Below are positions 18,601-24,780 of a DNA stretch of 27,264 nucleotides, piece after piece. This stretch comes from a virus. The notes under the pieces were generated by a model. The model was given only the letters and a program-made list of their open reading frames with translations, made no database searches and was not told the DNA's origin. The stretch is taken from IMG/VR virus record IMGVR_UViG_3300008450_000368, positions 1 through 27,264 of that record; one strand, written 5' to 3'. The translations under genes were made by a program, and so were the position numbers. Within the stretch, counting starts at the first letter, position 1. The number at the start of each line of letters is the position of its first letter.

Positions 18601-21501
18601 ACACTGAAGAGAATGGTCGATAAAGAAGTTATTACCGAACAGGATGCAGCGCTGATGCGTAAGTATAAAAGCACCATCGTTCCAAGACCCGAACGAGTGA
18701 AGCCAACCGAGGAGGAGATTGCTGCGGAAAAAGAAATGCTGATTGAAGAGGTTGCAGATACTGAGGTAGACAGCGATGGTCTATCAATGAAGGATGAGAG
18801 GGATAAAGCTCGTGAGCTTGCAAAGCTTATTAGAACAGATGCAGTAGAAGGGCTTGACAATACACAGCTTAAAAACTTGCTGCGTGTTATTGACAATATA
18901 AACAATGGCTACTTCCCGCACTTTGCCGAGCTAATGGTAGAGCGTTTAAATGCCATCAATGAATCAAAGCCTCTTGATAAGGCTATCAGCACGATAAAGA
19001 TTCCAAAGATGTCTTTGGTATACGCAAAGGTTAAGTCAATCTTTACCGGCAAGGACAAGATATCAGAGCTCATCAGAAGAGAACCGCAGTATTACATTGA
19101 CGCAGCCTTTGGCGACTTCAAAACCAAAACTATATTTAACTCAGTATTTGAGAAGCCTGCCGAAGCGCAGGCAATGTTCAAGCGTTCAGTCACTGAGCTC
19201 AACAATAAGTTAGATCAGGCGGAAGAAGCAGTGTCTAAGTCATACAAATACAATGGTAATGATATAACAATGTCTAAATTCAAGATGATGACCTTTATGC
19301 TTCAGCTTGAATACGACTCCAATCCTGATAACGATCAGGTCAACCCTGCTCACGAGTTCTTAAAAAAGACTATTACCCATATTAAAAACGGGAAGTCAAG
19401 ATTTGGTGTTCGCGATGCTAAGATGCTTGAAAAGATTCTTGAGGATTACGGCGAAAATGGTACAATAGATAACGACAAGCTCTATAAGTCCTTTAACAAA
19501 GCAGAGAAAAGCGCCATCAAGACCATTCAGGAGATTAACAATGAGATGCGCGACAAAGCCATCTACACTGCTGCTGTGGTAAGAGGTGATAAAATTCACC
19601 CTCTCAATAACTATGTGCACTTAAACGTACTACACGAGTACAAGCCTGATGAAAACACTCAGGGCGTGGCGTTCATTGATTCCTATAATAATTCAATGCG
19701 TCCATCCACTAAGGCGAAGTCCTTGATTGCTCGTACCGGAGATGTGTCACCACTGAACTTTGATGTGTTTGCTTCGGCAAGCCGTGGTGCCAAGTTCACC
19801 CTGATGGATTACTATCTGACTGAGCCCATACGTACTTCTCGTAAGACGCTCAACGAGACAAGGAAACTGATGGAAGAGCGTGGAATGAACGAGCAAGAGC
19901 GTGATATATTCAATGCCATTGACAGAGCTTTTGAAGAAGCAGTAGAAGATGTGCTCGTCAATAACTTTACCTCATCGTCATTCTTTGACAGGGTAATTGA
20001 AGTGGCTTCTAAGCAGGGATACCGTGCAGTACTTGCAAGTATACCAAGGTTTATATCGGAGCTATCCTCAAACGTAGCCTTTGCCGCTATTGCCGCTCCA
20101 AAGGATTTTGCTACAGGTATTAAGAATAGAGATATTGTATTGTCGGCTGATGCTTCCACTATAATGAATAACGTAAAGAGTAAGCAGACGAACCGCTTAT
20201 TCCCGCACGACACGCTGAGTGGAAGACTTGTTGACACTTCAATACTTGAGCAAGCAAGTGGTATTAAAGGTGGTAGAGCAACTAATGATGTAGCAAATAA
20301 GATTCAACAGATCTACAATCTCTCACTTAAGAAGTATAAGAACGCAGTAGAAGTAATGGCAGATGCGCTCATCTCAACACCTGATAAGATGGTGATGAGA
20401 CCGATGTGGTTTGGAACATTTGCTAATGAGTTCAAGCGTATCGCAGGTAAGGATATTGACTTCGACAAGGTAGCTGCTAACGATGAGCTATATATGGCAA
20501 AGAACAAGGAAGCCCTTGATGAAGCTCGCAACATAGCAGACCAAAAGACTGTACTTACCGGTGCTACTGACAATGCCTTTATGGGAGTACTAAAAGGCAC
20601 TCCGAAGAAGGACCAAAACGCACTTGTTAAGACGTTCAATACGTTCAATAACTTTATGACTAACTTCTTGATATATGAATATATGACCGCTCGCACAGGC
20701 GTGATGGCTGCGATGGGCAATGGTTCAATATCAAAGAAGCAAGGGGCTGCGCTACTCGCTGCAGTGTCTACAAGGATGACCCTCTATACCTTAACTACAG
20801 CGATGCTCAGTGAAGCGCTAATCAATCTCTTTGTTGAAGACAAAGAGGAAGAAGAAGAGAAGGACTTCATTCAAAAGGCAGGACAGGCGATAGCTTCTTC
20901 TGCTACCTCTTTGTTCTTTGGTCGTGACTTCGGTAACGCCACCAAAGGAGTAATTAACCAAGGAGTAGAGTACGCCAACGAAAAGTATCTTGATTTCTTG
21001 CGCAAGGGTGATTATGATCCATACAAGGATGCTATTCAGTATACGGTTCTACCTCCTGAAAGAAAAGGAAAGCAGGCTGCCTACCAAGATATGATAATGA
21101 ATATGATGGGACCATTCGGTCCTGCTGTCAAGACTTCTGAGTTTGCTTTCAGGAAGTTTACTGAACCACCGAAGAAAGAGGCTGCTGCTCGTCAGCGTGT
21201 AGAAAAAGAAATGCAAATCCGCCTGCCTCTTGAAGTGCTCGGGAACCTCGGCTTAGTACCTCTATACAAAGACATACGTAAGGTTGTCAACGCTGAGATA
21301 TACAAAGAGCTTGACAATGCAGAAAATAAAAAGCCAATGAATAAGATTGGCAAGGAGGATATGAAGCGCTACTTCCCTGATATGTACAAGAATCTGTACG
21401 AGCCGGGTGGTACGCTCTATGACGCAGAGCAAATAAAGAAGGAGATGAGAAAAGAAAAAGAAAGAATTAAACGTGAGATAAAAGATCAAATGTATAAATA
21501 A
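12604..21501 (+). CDS. Giant polyvalent virion protein with GNAT, ELQSD-type and HEXXGH metallopeptidase-like domains (2965 aa)
   Basis: The domain order is as follows. Two tandem 22-residue repeats at 8-29 and 38-59 have the form DSYNLFxxxGYxDSIxDxxxL. Gly/Ala-rich hydrophobic helices at about 245-295 and 346-415 flank a charged helical segment. A GNAT domain at about 575-680 has the acetyl-CoA loop QRGTGIG at 610-616. A domain at about 915-1225 has YGHFRSD (928-934), FGHIRNW (1006-1012), ELQSD (1023-1027) and a helix with AAEKGATELWF; this layout is known from phage polyvalent proteins. A zinc-protease-like HEMSGH lies at 1502-1507 with downstream EEKWARGFEKYL. Long helical regions follow to the end, including an apolar stretch near 2700. 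Such proteins are thought to be packaged and ejected with the DNA. The gene overlaps the next start by one base (TAATG). The substrates of the enzymatic domains are unknown. Confidence 0.75.
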   Translation: MNEQAIIDSYNLFVKNGYTDSIEDFKKLIASNPQALSDSYNLFKNNGYGDSIDDYKSLMGLAADKKKVDTVSPSAVGSLVSPKIERAVAESTGIKPQMLGPAPKKEEPTPISTEPEKPYFTGRFGEALKMMDSPLNPLGGLGLGDKIDDLARAIDVGYKQGASAAPTSIVMAKGNSITSEDLKKYIAAAKLIEKTGQSDEMRNFTRTYEEGGKTVVSFLKALANNPSVPFEYIASSISARLNPVSAAAAGTVVAGFAGTGAVAGGAPGAGAAAIASIPWAIGASAATLETSATFSELLNEQLQEKGLEFNEEGVRQVLSDAGAVNKMRVKAAAKGVTIGLIDRYTAGIAGKVGAKLASKGAVKSAAAAAGGIEAVGGSVGEAASRALIGQPLDVAEIAMEGIAEVPMAAIDLGAEVLKKPVYKINGEIRPESDIQDIIQTATPDELSKINIDIKNDKKGYANQIQDKVVTGQIRKDVEQANPNVDDTTIDELVSLEKELKKFENNKTQSGKDRAAAIRSQIKTIQEDAIQEQAAGQVPVQPTPGDREALAEGEPQAKPEVITEEGVPQEKVKPVDFSTQLEQKYGVQVDLLGSLDKGNLSLSRIVIPEGQRGTGIGTQVMEDIVNYADENKVKVTLTPSIDFGGESVERLTDFYKRFGFVENKGDNKDFTIKDTMYREPQLAKTIEQKIYETLPTERLQPQPGIVQPQKAAEIKPTGLAVPVQPSPKRAEVKGSIERIANAGLLRSAETGQPAITQQEIDAQMELTDAMARVWEETTGQNNFYETFISDVKEGDVQAIKEKGGALFQNTEVPQRPISRVTLGVFELPEFQKMKGVSVAPQSISDLMKSRGKQIEKDIVATVLDYDKYKGQKRIPFDEFRDDVETQLMKLERIDTTTYASYGMDNLGDNQNYGRSQTVIFNSPIDHGQYGHFRSDFVKSNLTPTTWSIRQIPNTEQYVAIDANMPAGTSQTEMAQYIGTAGPIADVEKWVSDRNAITEKEINKGLFGHIRNWYNQNTGVYTLAELQSDYFQKNKANDLYASRIPQEEVDEYVNKNFRVKLDNEYREILKNELNIATDIFVNANGDLQVTSFVKDNPKDILYSASYDRSYTPPAGYTLEENKENIAVAEVARRLAISDEEIADKRRAIKDEYETKRSALKAEENKYIAKRIEEIKKSEAGNLMVRQFVASQKVHELRLFREALKHAAEKGATELWFPTPFTIATIEGYVSANGRAPYDIIQGSEGGLEPGDIIDYGGTEMIVVDSTDFSITVARRDDVQIYDIEDVRVDETNNRMDELEYDLGRQFDSINSITKEDVEAYQTYEFLSEEVLTQLKEYFENNPEEETVAWSDIESGVRDYVSSYYDDLEVRDLISWADDVYQDGDTAYAIDGRTGTERLGQPSEYESDVDEANFDGELDDDQMTVVKKYDELGQMMRKMRPDVTEVTDNNGKKWLRTAITASDKANPIIAFQEEGGKIKGAIDFSNDNKASIYLFDGADISTLSHEMSGHLGRRVLEQLSMVDERFAKDYETAKKWAGVVDNQWSRSAEEKWARGFEKYLLTGKAPSKALNNVFQKLRDWLTNIYKSIKGSSIDIELTPDVVRVFDNLLSTRSEQLMTADTKDATVLQKVLDFLDKADADLTKFGRETAGMNITIPVMKAIIKTVKALVKTGITLQEAIKRAAEKNNVTEKDVTDAINMLAQQRVIQAKPEGVSEMELPGYNRMIGELEGVIEKSRERGVEEVQVMDNAIAYLQGSRVYETASDTQREQMVRDVRKMFGKREKPAPKPEKLFGELKDVKMITMSDYDLMVKQISDFEKGAKSVKVRWKKTSDALTKYLKEMADGGRITINQMTAVLRKFGGVNMLDPRSIERFVQYMSRVFQNANYAEQIAAINKMLPTARKNAQTKIGVSQTLSPLLKKLFAINPTLIPDAVFDKYTEVVQMMGERKAVLELQESGKLTDTVEEILDAVDEEVSRSEELTELFSSYDDKVVDEEGNIDFSKTLKRMVDKEVITEQDAALMRKYKSTIVPRPERVKPTEEEIAAEKEMLIEEVADTEVDSDGLSMKDERDKARELAKLIRTDAVEGLDNTQLKNLLRVIDNINNGYFPHFAELMVERLNAINESKPLDKAISTIKIPKMSLVYAKVKSIFTGKDKISELIRREPQYYIDAAFGDFKTKTIFNSVFEKPAEAQAMFKRSVTELNNKLDQAEEAVSKSYKYNGNDITMSKFKMMTFMLQLEYDSNPDNDQVNPAHEFLKKTITHIKNGKSRFGVRDAKMLEKILEDYGENGTIDNDKLYKSFNKAEKSAIKTIQEINNEMRDKAIYTAAVVRGDKIHPLNNYVHLNVLHEYKPDENTQGVAFIDSYNNSMRPSTKAKSLIARTGDVSPLNFDVFASASRGAKFTLMDYYLTEPIRTSRKTLNETRKLMEERGMNEQERDIFNAIDRAFEEAVEDVLVNNFTSSSFFDRVIEVASKQGYRAVLASIPRFISELSSNVAFAAIAAPKDFATGIKNRDIVLSADASTIMNNVKSKQTNRLFPHDTLSGRLVDTSILEQASGIKGGRATNDVANKIQQIYNLSLKKYKNAVEVMADALISTPDKMVMRPMWFGTFANEFKRIAGKDIDFDKVAANDELYMAKNKEALDEARNIADQKTVLTGATDNAFMGVLKGTPKKDQNALVKTFNTFNNFMTNFLIYEYMTARTGVMAAMGNGSISKKQGAALLAAVSTRMTLYTLTTAMLSEALINLFVEDKEEEEEKDFIQKAGQAIASSATSLFFGRDFGNATKGVINQGVEYANEKYLDFLRKGDYDPYKDAIQYTVLPPERKGKQAAYQDMIMNMMGPFGPAVKTSEFAFRKFTEPPKKEAAARQRVEKEMQIRLPLEVLGNLGLVPLYKDIRKVVNAEIYKELDNAENKKPMNKIGKEDMKRYFPDMYKNLYEPGGTLYDAEQIKKEMRKEKERIKREIKDQMYK
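12625..12780 (+). repeat. Two tandem N-terminal repeats, 30-residue period
   Basis: The copies at 12625-12690 and 12715-12780 encode DSYNLFVKNGYTDSIEDF and DSYNLFKNNGYGDSIDDY with the following KxLI/SLM. The period is 90 bases. They lie at the very N-terminus of the giant protein, a likely place for a packaging or docking tag; this role is inferred. Confidence 0.85.
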
Positions 21502-21773
21502 TGAAAAAGTTTTTTAATTGGATAGGAGGATTCTTTTCCTCAGAGAGTAATAACTCAAGCAAAAGACTCGTAGGTATTATCGGTGCAGGGTTCCTGTATT
21601 GGACAATGTGGGATAACTCTCACAGTGCAACGCACGTAGCCCCTGCTGATTCATTGGTATACAGCGTAGCTACGCTTGTTGCCGTGTCTCTTGGTCTTAC
21701 TACCATTGAGTCGGTAGCCAATGTGTTCAAGTCTATCAAAGGTGATAAGCCTACTGATAGCGAACATATTTAA
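21501..21773 (+). CDS. Small two-helix membrane protein, holin candidate (90 aa)
   Basis: An amphipathic N-terminus (MKKFFNWIGGFFSS) is followed by two hydrophobic segments, about residues 22-37 (RLVGIIGAGFLYWTMW) and 53-70 (VYSVATLVAVSLGLTTIE), and a charged C-terminal tail (KSIKGDKPTDSE). Size and layout fit a two-helix holin that would open the inner membrane at lysis. Small membrane proteins of this kind are common at the end of the structural block in Bacteroidota phages. No endolysin gene is visible in the window, so the lysis role rests on topology and place. Its ATG overlaps the stop of the giant gene (TAATG), which suggests coupled translation. Its last 23 bases overlap the convergent nuclease-like gene. 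Confidence 0.55.
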   Translation: MKKFFNWIGGFFSSESNNSSKRLVGIIGAGFLYWTMWDNSHSATHVAPADSLVYSVATLVAVSLGLTTIESVANVFKSIKGDKPTDSEHI

Positions 21774-22167
21774 GTGCTTTTTGCTTTTCAAAGTACACCA
21801 TCATCTCAACATCGGTGTTACCGCCATCTCTTGGAGGGCGACCACCTAACTTTACCTCACCGATAAGGGAGAACACTTTCCCGTAGATGATGCCGTCATC
21901 ACACGCCCATATAAGCACGGGGTTCAGGCGCTTTTCAATTAGCTTACTCAGCTTACTGAGTGCTACAGGGAGCGGATACGCATCCCTAATGGCACGTATC
22001 CTACCCTTTACTTCAGCATAAGCGATGAGTTTCTTCTCTTTGTCAAAGACTTTGTAGTCAATGTCTTGCTGTCCGAGCTTTTGAAATGAACCACCAAACA
22101 CATTTACAAATGTGGTGATGGCTTTCTTCTCTCTGATTAAGTCTTGTTCGGTTTCAAAAATCGTCAT
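21751..22167 (-). CDS. PD-(D/E)XK nuclease-like protein (138 aa)
   Basis: From the ATG at 22167, the protein has an early acidic helix (FETEQDLIREKKAI), then GQQDIDYKVF with D35/D37 and IAYAEVKGR with E52-x-K54. These fit the D...ExK core of PD-(D/E)XK nucleases, with a later GRPPRDG turn. A TTG two codons earlier (22173) is also possible. It is the last gene of the leftward operon; its start overlaps the previous gene by 14 bases, and its 3' end overlaps the + strand holin candidate. Likely roles are phage DNA processing, repair or host DNA breakdown; the substrate cannot be told. The core motif is clear but the fold is read by eye. Confidence 0.6.
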   Translation of the reverse strand: MTIFETEQDLIREKKAITTFVNVFGGSFQKLGQQDIDYKVFDKEKKLIAYAEVKGRIRAIRDAYPLPVALSKLSKLIEKRLNPVLIWACDDGIIYGKVFSLIGEVKLGGRPPRDGGNTDVEMMVYFEKQKALKYVRYQ

Positions 22168-22339
22168 CTTCAATAAGTTTTAATGTTGCACGCAGGTCTC
22201 TCATAAGTGATTTAATGTCTTGGGTAGCGGAGTCATATTCCCTGTCCACCAACTTCTCATAGATGGTGGTCGCACTCAAATGAAAGCCTTCTGTCATAAA
22301 GGCTATGCGTTGGGCTCTATCGTTTTCCTGCTCAGTCAT
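22154..22339 (-). CDS. Small acidic protein of unknown function (61 aa)
   Basis: The ATG at 22339 overlaps the 3' end of the DnaA-like gene by 8 bases, and the 3' end overlaps the next gene by 14 bases. Tight stop-start overlaps on both sides support a real gene in the operon. The product is helical and charged, opens MTEQENDRAQRIAFMTEG and ends in a very acidic tail (LIEDDDF). There are no cysteines, membrane segments or known motifs. A TTG one codon earlier could also serve. Function is unknown; as a small partner in a replication operon it could bind one of its neighbours, which is a guess. Confidence 0.55.
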   Translation of the reverse strand: MTEQENDRAQRIAFMTEGFHLSATTIYEKLVDREYDSATQDIKSLMRDLRATLKLIEDDDF

Positions 22340-22862
22340 CAAACATCTTCCTTATTTTGCGTTCAACAACAAGCTCATATCCCGGCTTGGTATTCTCTTC
22401 AATTAGCTTGAATACTTTAAGCAAGCGGTTCTCATCAGTAGATAGCTGTTTTGCAAGTTCTTGCCTTTCTTCAGATAAGATATAGTTTTCCATCTTAAGA
22501 ATTTCTATCTGCTTTTTAAGTTGATCGATTTCTTGATTTAAATTTACAGGCTCTTCGTCTAACATCAACAACTCTTTACACTTTAAATATTTCTTAAGCA
22601 AAGATTTGTCAATATCAGTTAGCTCCTTGAGCTTTCTTAGATAGTGTATAACAGTGGTATGATCTTTCTTTAACACGCCACCGATTTGGGTTAATGAATA
22701 CCCCATATCTCTGAGCATAGAAGAGTATACCATACGTGCTTCTACTTCGTGACGCTTGCGGTTCTTGGTGATAACATTCACCCCCATCACCATTTCCACC
22801 ACACGCTTTACGTGCTCATAGTCATTCGTCTTTTCCGTAGTATACGGTTGCTTTAATTCCAT
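22332..22862 (-). CDS. DnaA domain IV-like DNA-binding protein with coiled coil (176 aa)
   Basis: The N-terminal half carries a helix-turn-helix like domain IV of DnaA, the part that reads DnaA boxes: VKRVVEMVMGVNV (residues 18-30), RKRHEVEARMVYSSMLRDMG (35-54), SLTQIGGVLKKDHTTVIHYL (56-75). DHTTVIHY matches the DnaA signature. The AAA+ ATPase part is absent. Residues 108-142 form a likely coiled coil (NQEIDQLKKQIEILKMENYI), suggesting a dimer or oligomer. The start at 22862 is chosen because the ATG at 22913 would overlap the previous gene by 92 bases instead of 41. The sequence supports DNA binding; a role in phage origin recognition or transcription control is inferred from the family and the operon. 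Confidence 0.75.
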   Translation of the reverse strand: MELKQPYTTEKTNDYEHVKRVVEMVMGVNVITKNRKRHEVEARMVYSSMLRDMGYSLTQIGGVLKKDHTTVIHYLRKLKELTDIDKSLLKKYLKCKELLMLDEEPVNLNQEIDQLKKQIEILKMENYILSEERQELAKQLSTDENRLLKVFKLIEENTKPGYELVVERKIRKMFDD

Positions 22863-23070
22863 ACTGTTTAAGTTCTTTGATTCGGTACTCTTGTAGTTTA
22901 GATAGTTTACCATCGGGTTTTTTTACTTCAATAAATTCAGCATCTGAGTTTTTGGGAATGGCGATAAGGTCGGGGATACCATTCTTGTTGGTCTTAACAA
23001 GTTTGATTACGTAGTACCCCTTCTTCTCAAGCTCTTTGATGAGCTTACTCTGTATCTGCTGCTCCGTCAC
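22822..23070 (-). CDS. VRR-NUC family nuclease, small form (82 aa)
   Basis: The compact PD-(D/E)XK core is nearly complete. An N-terminal helix (TEQQIQSKLIKELEKKGYYV) leads to GIPDL with D34, then EFIEVKK with E48-x-K50, then GKLSKLQ with S57 and Q60, the pattern of phage and FAN1-type VRR-NUC domains. Stand-alone proteins of this size are frequent in phage replication modules and are thought to cut branched or forked DNA. The start is GTG at 23070: an in-frame stop lies directly before it, and no ATG occurs in the usable N-terminus. It overlaps the upstream gene by 26 bases and the DnaA-like gene by 41. Confidence 0.8.
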   Translation of the reverse strand: MTEQQIQSKLIKELEKKGYYVIKLVKTNKNGIPDLIAIPKNSDAEFIEVKKPDGKLSKLQEYRIKELKQYGIKATVYYGKDE

Positions 23071-23326
23071 TCAGTTGCTTTTTTACTTGCTCGTAATACT
23101 TTACATACATCATCATCTTCATCTTGGTCTCCGACTCTGGTAGGCTGTCAATGGTGTTTCGTATCTCTAATATTTTGTTGACGGTGAGTAGAGCGCAAGC
23201 CTTTGCAGACTCTTCTGTTATCCTCCCACAAGGGAAGGTGAACGCATCGCCATCGTGATCAAAGAGTACAATCTCTAATTTGAGGAAGGAGTCTCTGAGC
23301 TCCTTCGCTTCTTCTTTTGGTATCAT
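23045..23326 (-). CDS. Small protein of unknown function in the replication operon (93 aa)
   Basis: The ATG overlaps the helicase stop in an ATGA junction (4 bases), which supports translation. The protein is mostly helical. It begins MIPKEEAKELRDSFLKLEIV, has a central DHDGDAFTFPCGRITEESAKAC segment (one acidic cluster and two cysteines), and ends in a methionine-rich helix (TKMKMMMYVKYYEQVKKQL). No membrane segment or known catalytic motif was recognised. Its place between a helicase and a VRR-NUC nuclease suggests an accessory role in DNA metabolism, inferred from context only. Confidence 0.6.
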   Translation of the reverse strand: MIPKEEAKELRDSFLKLEIVLFDHDGDAFTFPCGRITEESAKACALLTVNKILEIRNTIDSLPESETKMKMMMYVKYYEQVKKQLSDGAADTE

Positions 23327-24780
23327 AAATAGAAGTCTTTTTTAAAATGGTTTACGGTATAGTCTTTCTTCTTAGTTACTGCTTTATAGATATCGTGCTC
23401 AATGCCGCCTTTACTAAACACCCAATACACGTGATTGAACGCACGCTCCTTGGTTGTCATCCTATCCTTACTCTGCCAATAGCTTGTAGCACTGAAGTCA
23501 ATATTGTAGTACACTAAGTAGTCAGCCTTTTTTAAACTGATGCCTTCACGTCCACTTACAATTTGTAGTGCAATGTTTTTATCAGTGTCTTCAAAGACAC
23601 TAAGGTCAGTACACAACGCATCTCCAAACACTTGCTTCAGTGCGCTCAGCTCCTCCTTAAATTTATAAAAAATCCCAATCTTACAACCGGCAAAGTACTC
23701 TTTAATGAACTCAGCCTTAGTGGTATCAAGCACCATACTATTGCCACTTTCAAACTTGATGGTCCCACTACATAGCTGATGCACCTTCATCATAAGCTTA
23801 GCCGGTGTGTCGGCAAGGATGACCTCGTTTTTACCCTCCACAACTAACTCCTTCTGTAACTTTTTGATGATAGCTTTAGTACTCTCCTTCATCTCTACGT
23901 CAAGAATCTCCTCGGTTACCTGCGTCACAAACCCTGCTTCTTCCTGTGAGTAGTTAATCATATAGGGCTTCATCGCTTCAAGGATTGACTCCCTACCACC
24001 GCTGTAGTCATTCACATAGAGTCCGTTGATTTTCTTTTTAGTCACCTTAACATACTCCTCAGCAAAACGGTAGAAGTTTTTGTGCCTATGAAACGGGTTA
24101 TTGGGTATCCCGTAGACCTGATGATACATCTGAGAGTAACTCTCCGGTGTTGGCGTACCGCTCAGCAGTATCACCATTGGTCTACACTTCTCGATCAAGT
24201 CTCTTACCATTATTGCCCGCTCGCTTGGCTTAGCGAACGCCCCCAAACTATGCGCCTCATCAAGTATAATCAAGTCCCACATCTCGTCATCCATTACGTG
24301 ATGAAGGCTTTCGTAGTTGATGATGGTCATCTTGTAGGACGGGTTGAGCATAGCGTAGTCCTGCTCGATGCTACCCATTGCCTTTTTCTTCGTGATAAAC
24401 AGCACGTGCTTAACCTTCATCTCACTTGCAATTCCGAGACTCGTTAGTGTCTTACCTGTTCTCACCTCCATTGCAAGGTATAAGAAGCCATATTGCTTCA
24501 GGATGGTACACCCTGAAGTCGTAATGTCTTTCTGATATTGTCTGAACTCCACTTGGCTACCTCCTTTTTCGTGAAGCTCCTTGTAATAGTCACGGCTGCG
24601 CTCAAGCCGTGGCAGTACCTCAGGAGCGTCTTTGTATTTATACTCGTGGCGAATCTCGATAGTCTTCCCTCTTCCAATCTTTACTTCCTTAGTCTGACTC
24701 ATCACCTTACAAAGTGTTTCACAAAACTTATACATACCATAGTCAGATGTCCCAGGGGTGCGCTCAACTATCTCATTCAT
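23323..24780 (-). CDS. SNF2-type SF2 helicase (485 aa)
   Basis: The helicase motifs are visible in order: a Q-like FRQYQ at 79-83, motif I MEVRTGKT at 104-111, motif II DEAH at 174-177, motif III SGTPT at 207-211, and in the second RecA-like domain SGREGISLKKADYLVYY followed by SYWQSKDRM (motifs V and VI). The spacing and the YW-Q-xxR form fit SNF2-type translocases that phages carry in replication modules, where they may remodel forks or help the primase-helicase. No extra domain is fused. The start at 24780 overlaps the primase-helicase gene by 8 bases and has a strong AGGAGG upstream. Its stop overlaps the next start in ATGA, so translation is probably coupled. Confidence 0.85.
   Translation of the reverse strand: MNEIVERTPGTSDYGMYKFCETLCKVMSQTKEVKIGRGKTIEIRHEYKYKDAPEVLPRLERSRDYYKELHEKGGSQVEFRQYQKDITTSGCTILKQYGFLYLAMEVRTGKTLTSLGIASEMKVKHVLFITKKKAMGSIEQDYAMLNPSYKMTIINYESLHHVMDDEMWDLIILDEAHSLGAFAKPSERAIMVRDLIEKCRPMVILLSGTPTPESYSQMYHQVYGIPNNPFHRHKNFYRFAEEYVKVTKKKINGLYVNDYSGGRESILEAMKPYMINYSQEEAGFVTQVTEEILDVEMKESTKAIIKKLQKELVVEGKNEVILADTPAKLMMKVHQLCSGTIKFESGNSMVLDTTKAEFIKEYFAGCKIGIFYKFKEELSALKQVFGDALCTDLSVFEDTDKNIALQIVSGREGISLKKADYLVYYNIDFSATSYWQSKDRMTTKERAFNHVYWVFSKGGIEHDIYKAVTKKKDYTVNHFKKDFYL

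Noticed and set aside
12604-21501. Giant gene as a crAss-like virion RNA polymerase
   Set aside because: The virion block resembles crAss-like phages, where giant proteins include RNA polymerase, but I found no DxDxD catalytic motif. The visible domains are of the polyvalent type instead.
21774-21800. Bidirectional terminator at the convergent junction
   Set aside because: The only pairing found is GTGCTTT with AAAGTAC, a short AT-rich stem with a wobble and no T-run after it on either strand.
22863-22913. Longer start (ATG at 22913) for the DnaA-like gene
   Set aside because: It would add 17 residues that overlap the VRR-NUC gene by 92 bases and contribute nothing to the HTH domain; the ATG at 22862 is preferred.
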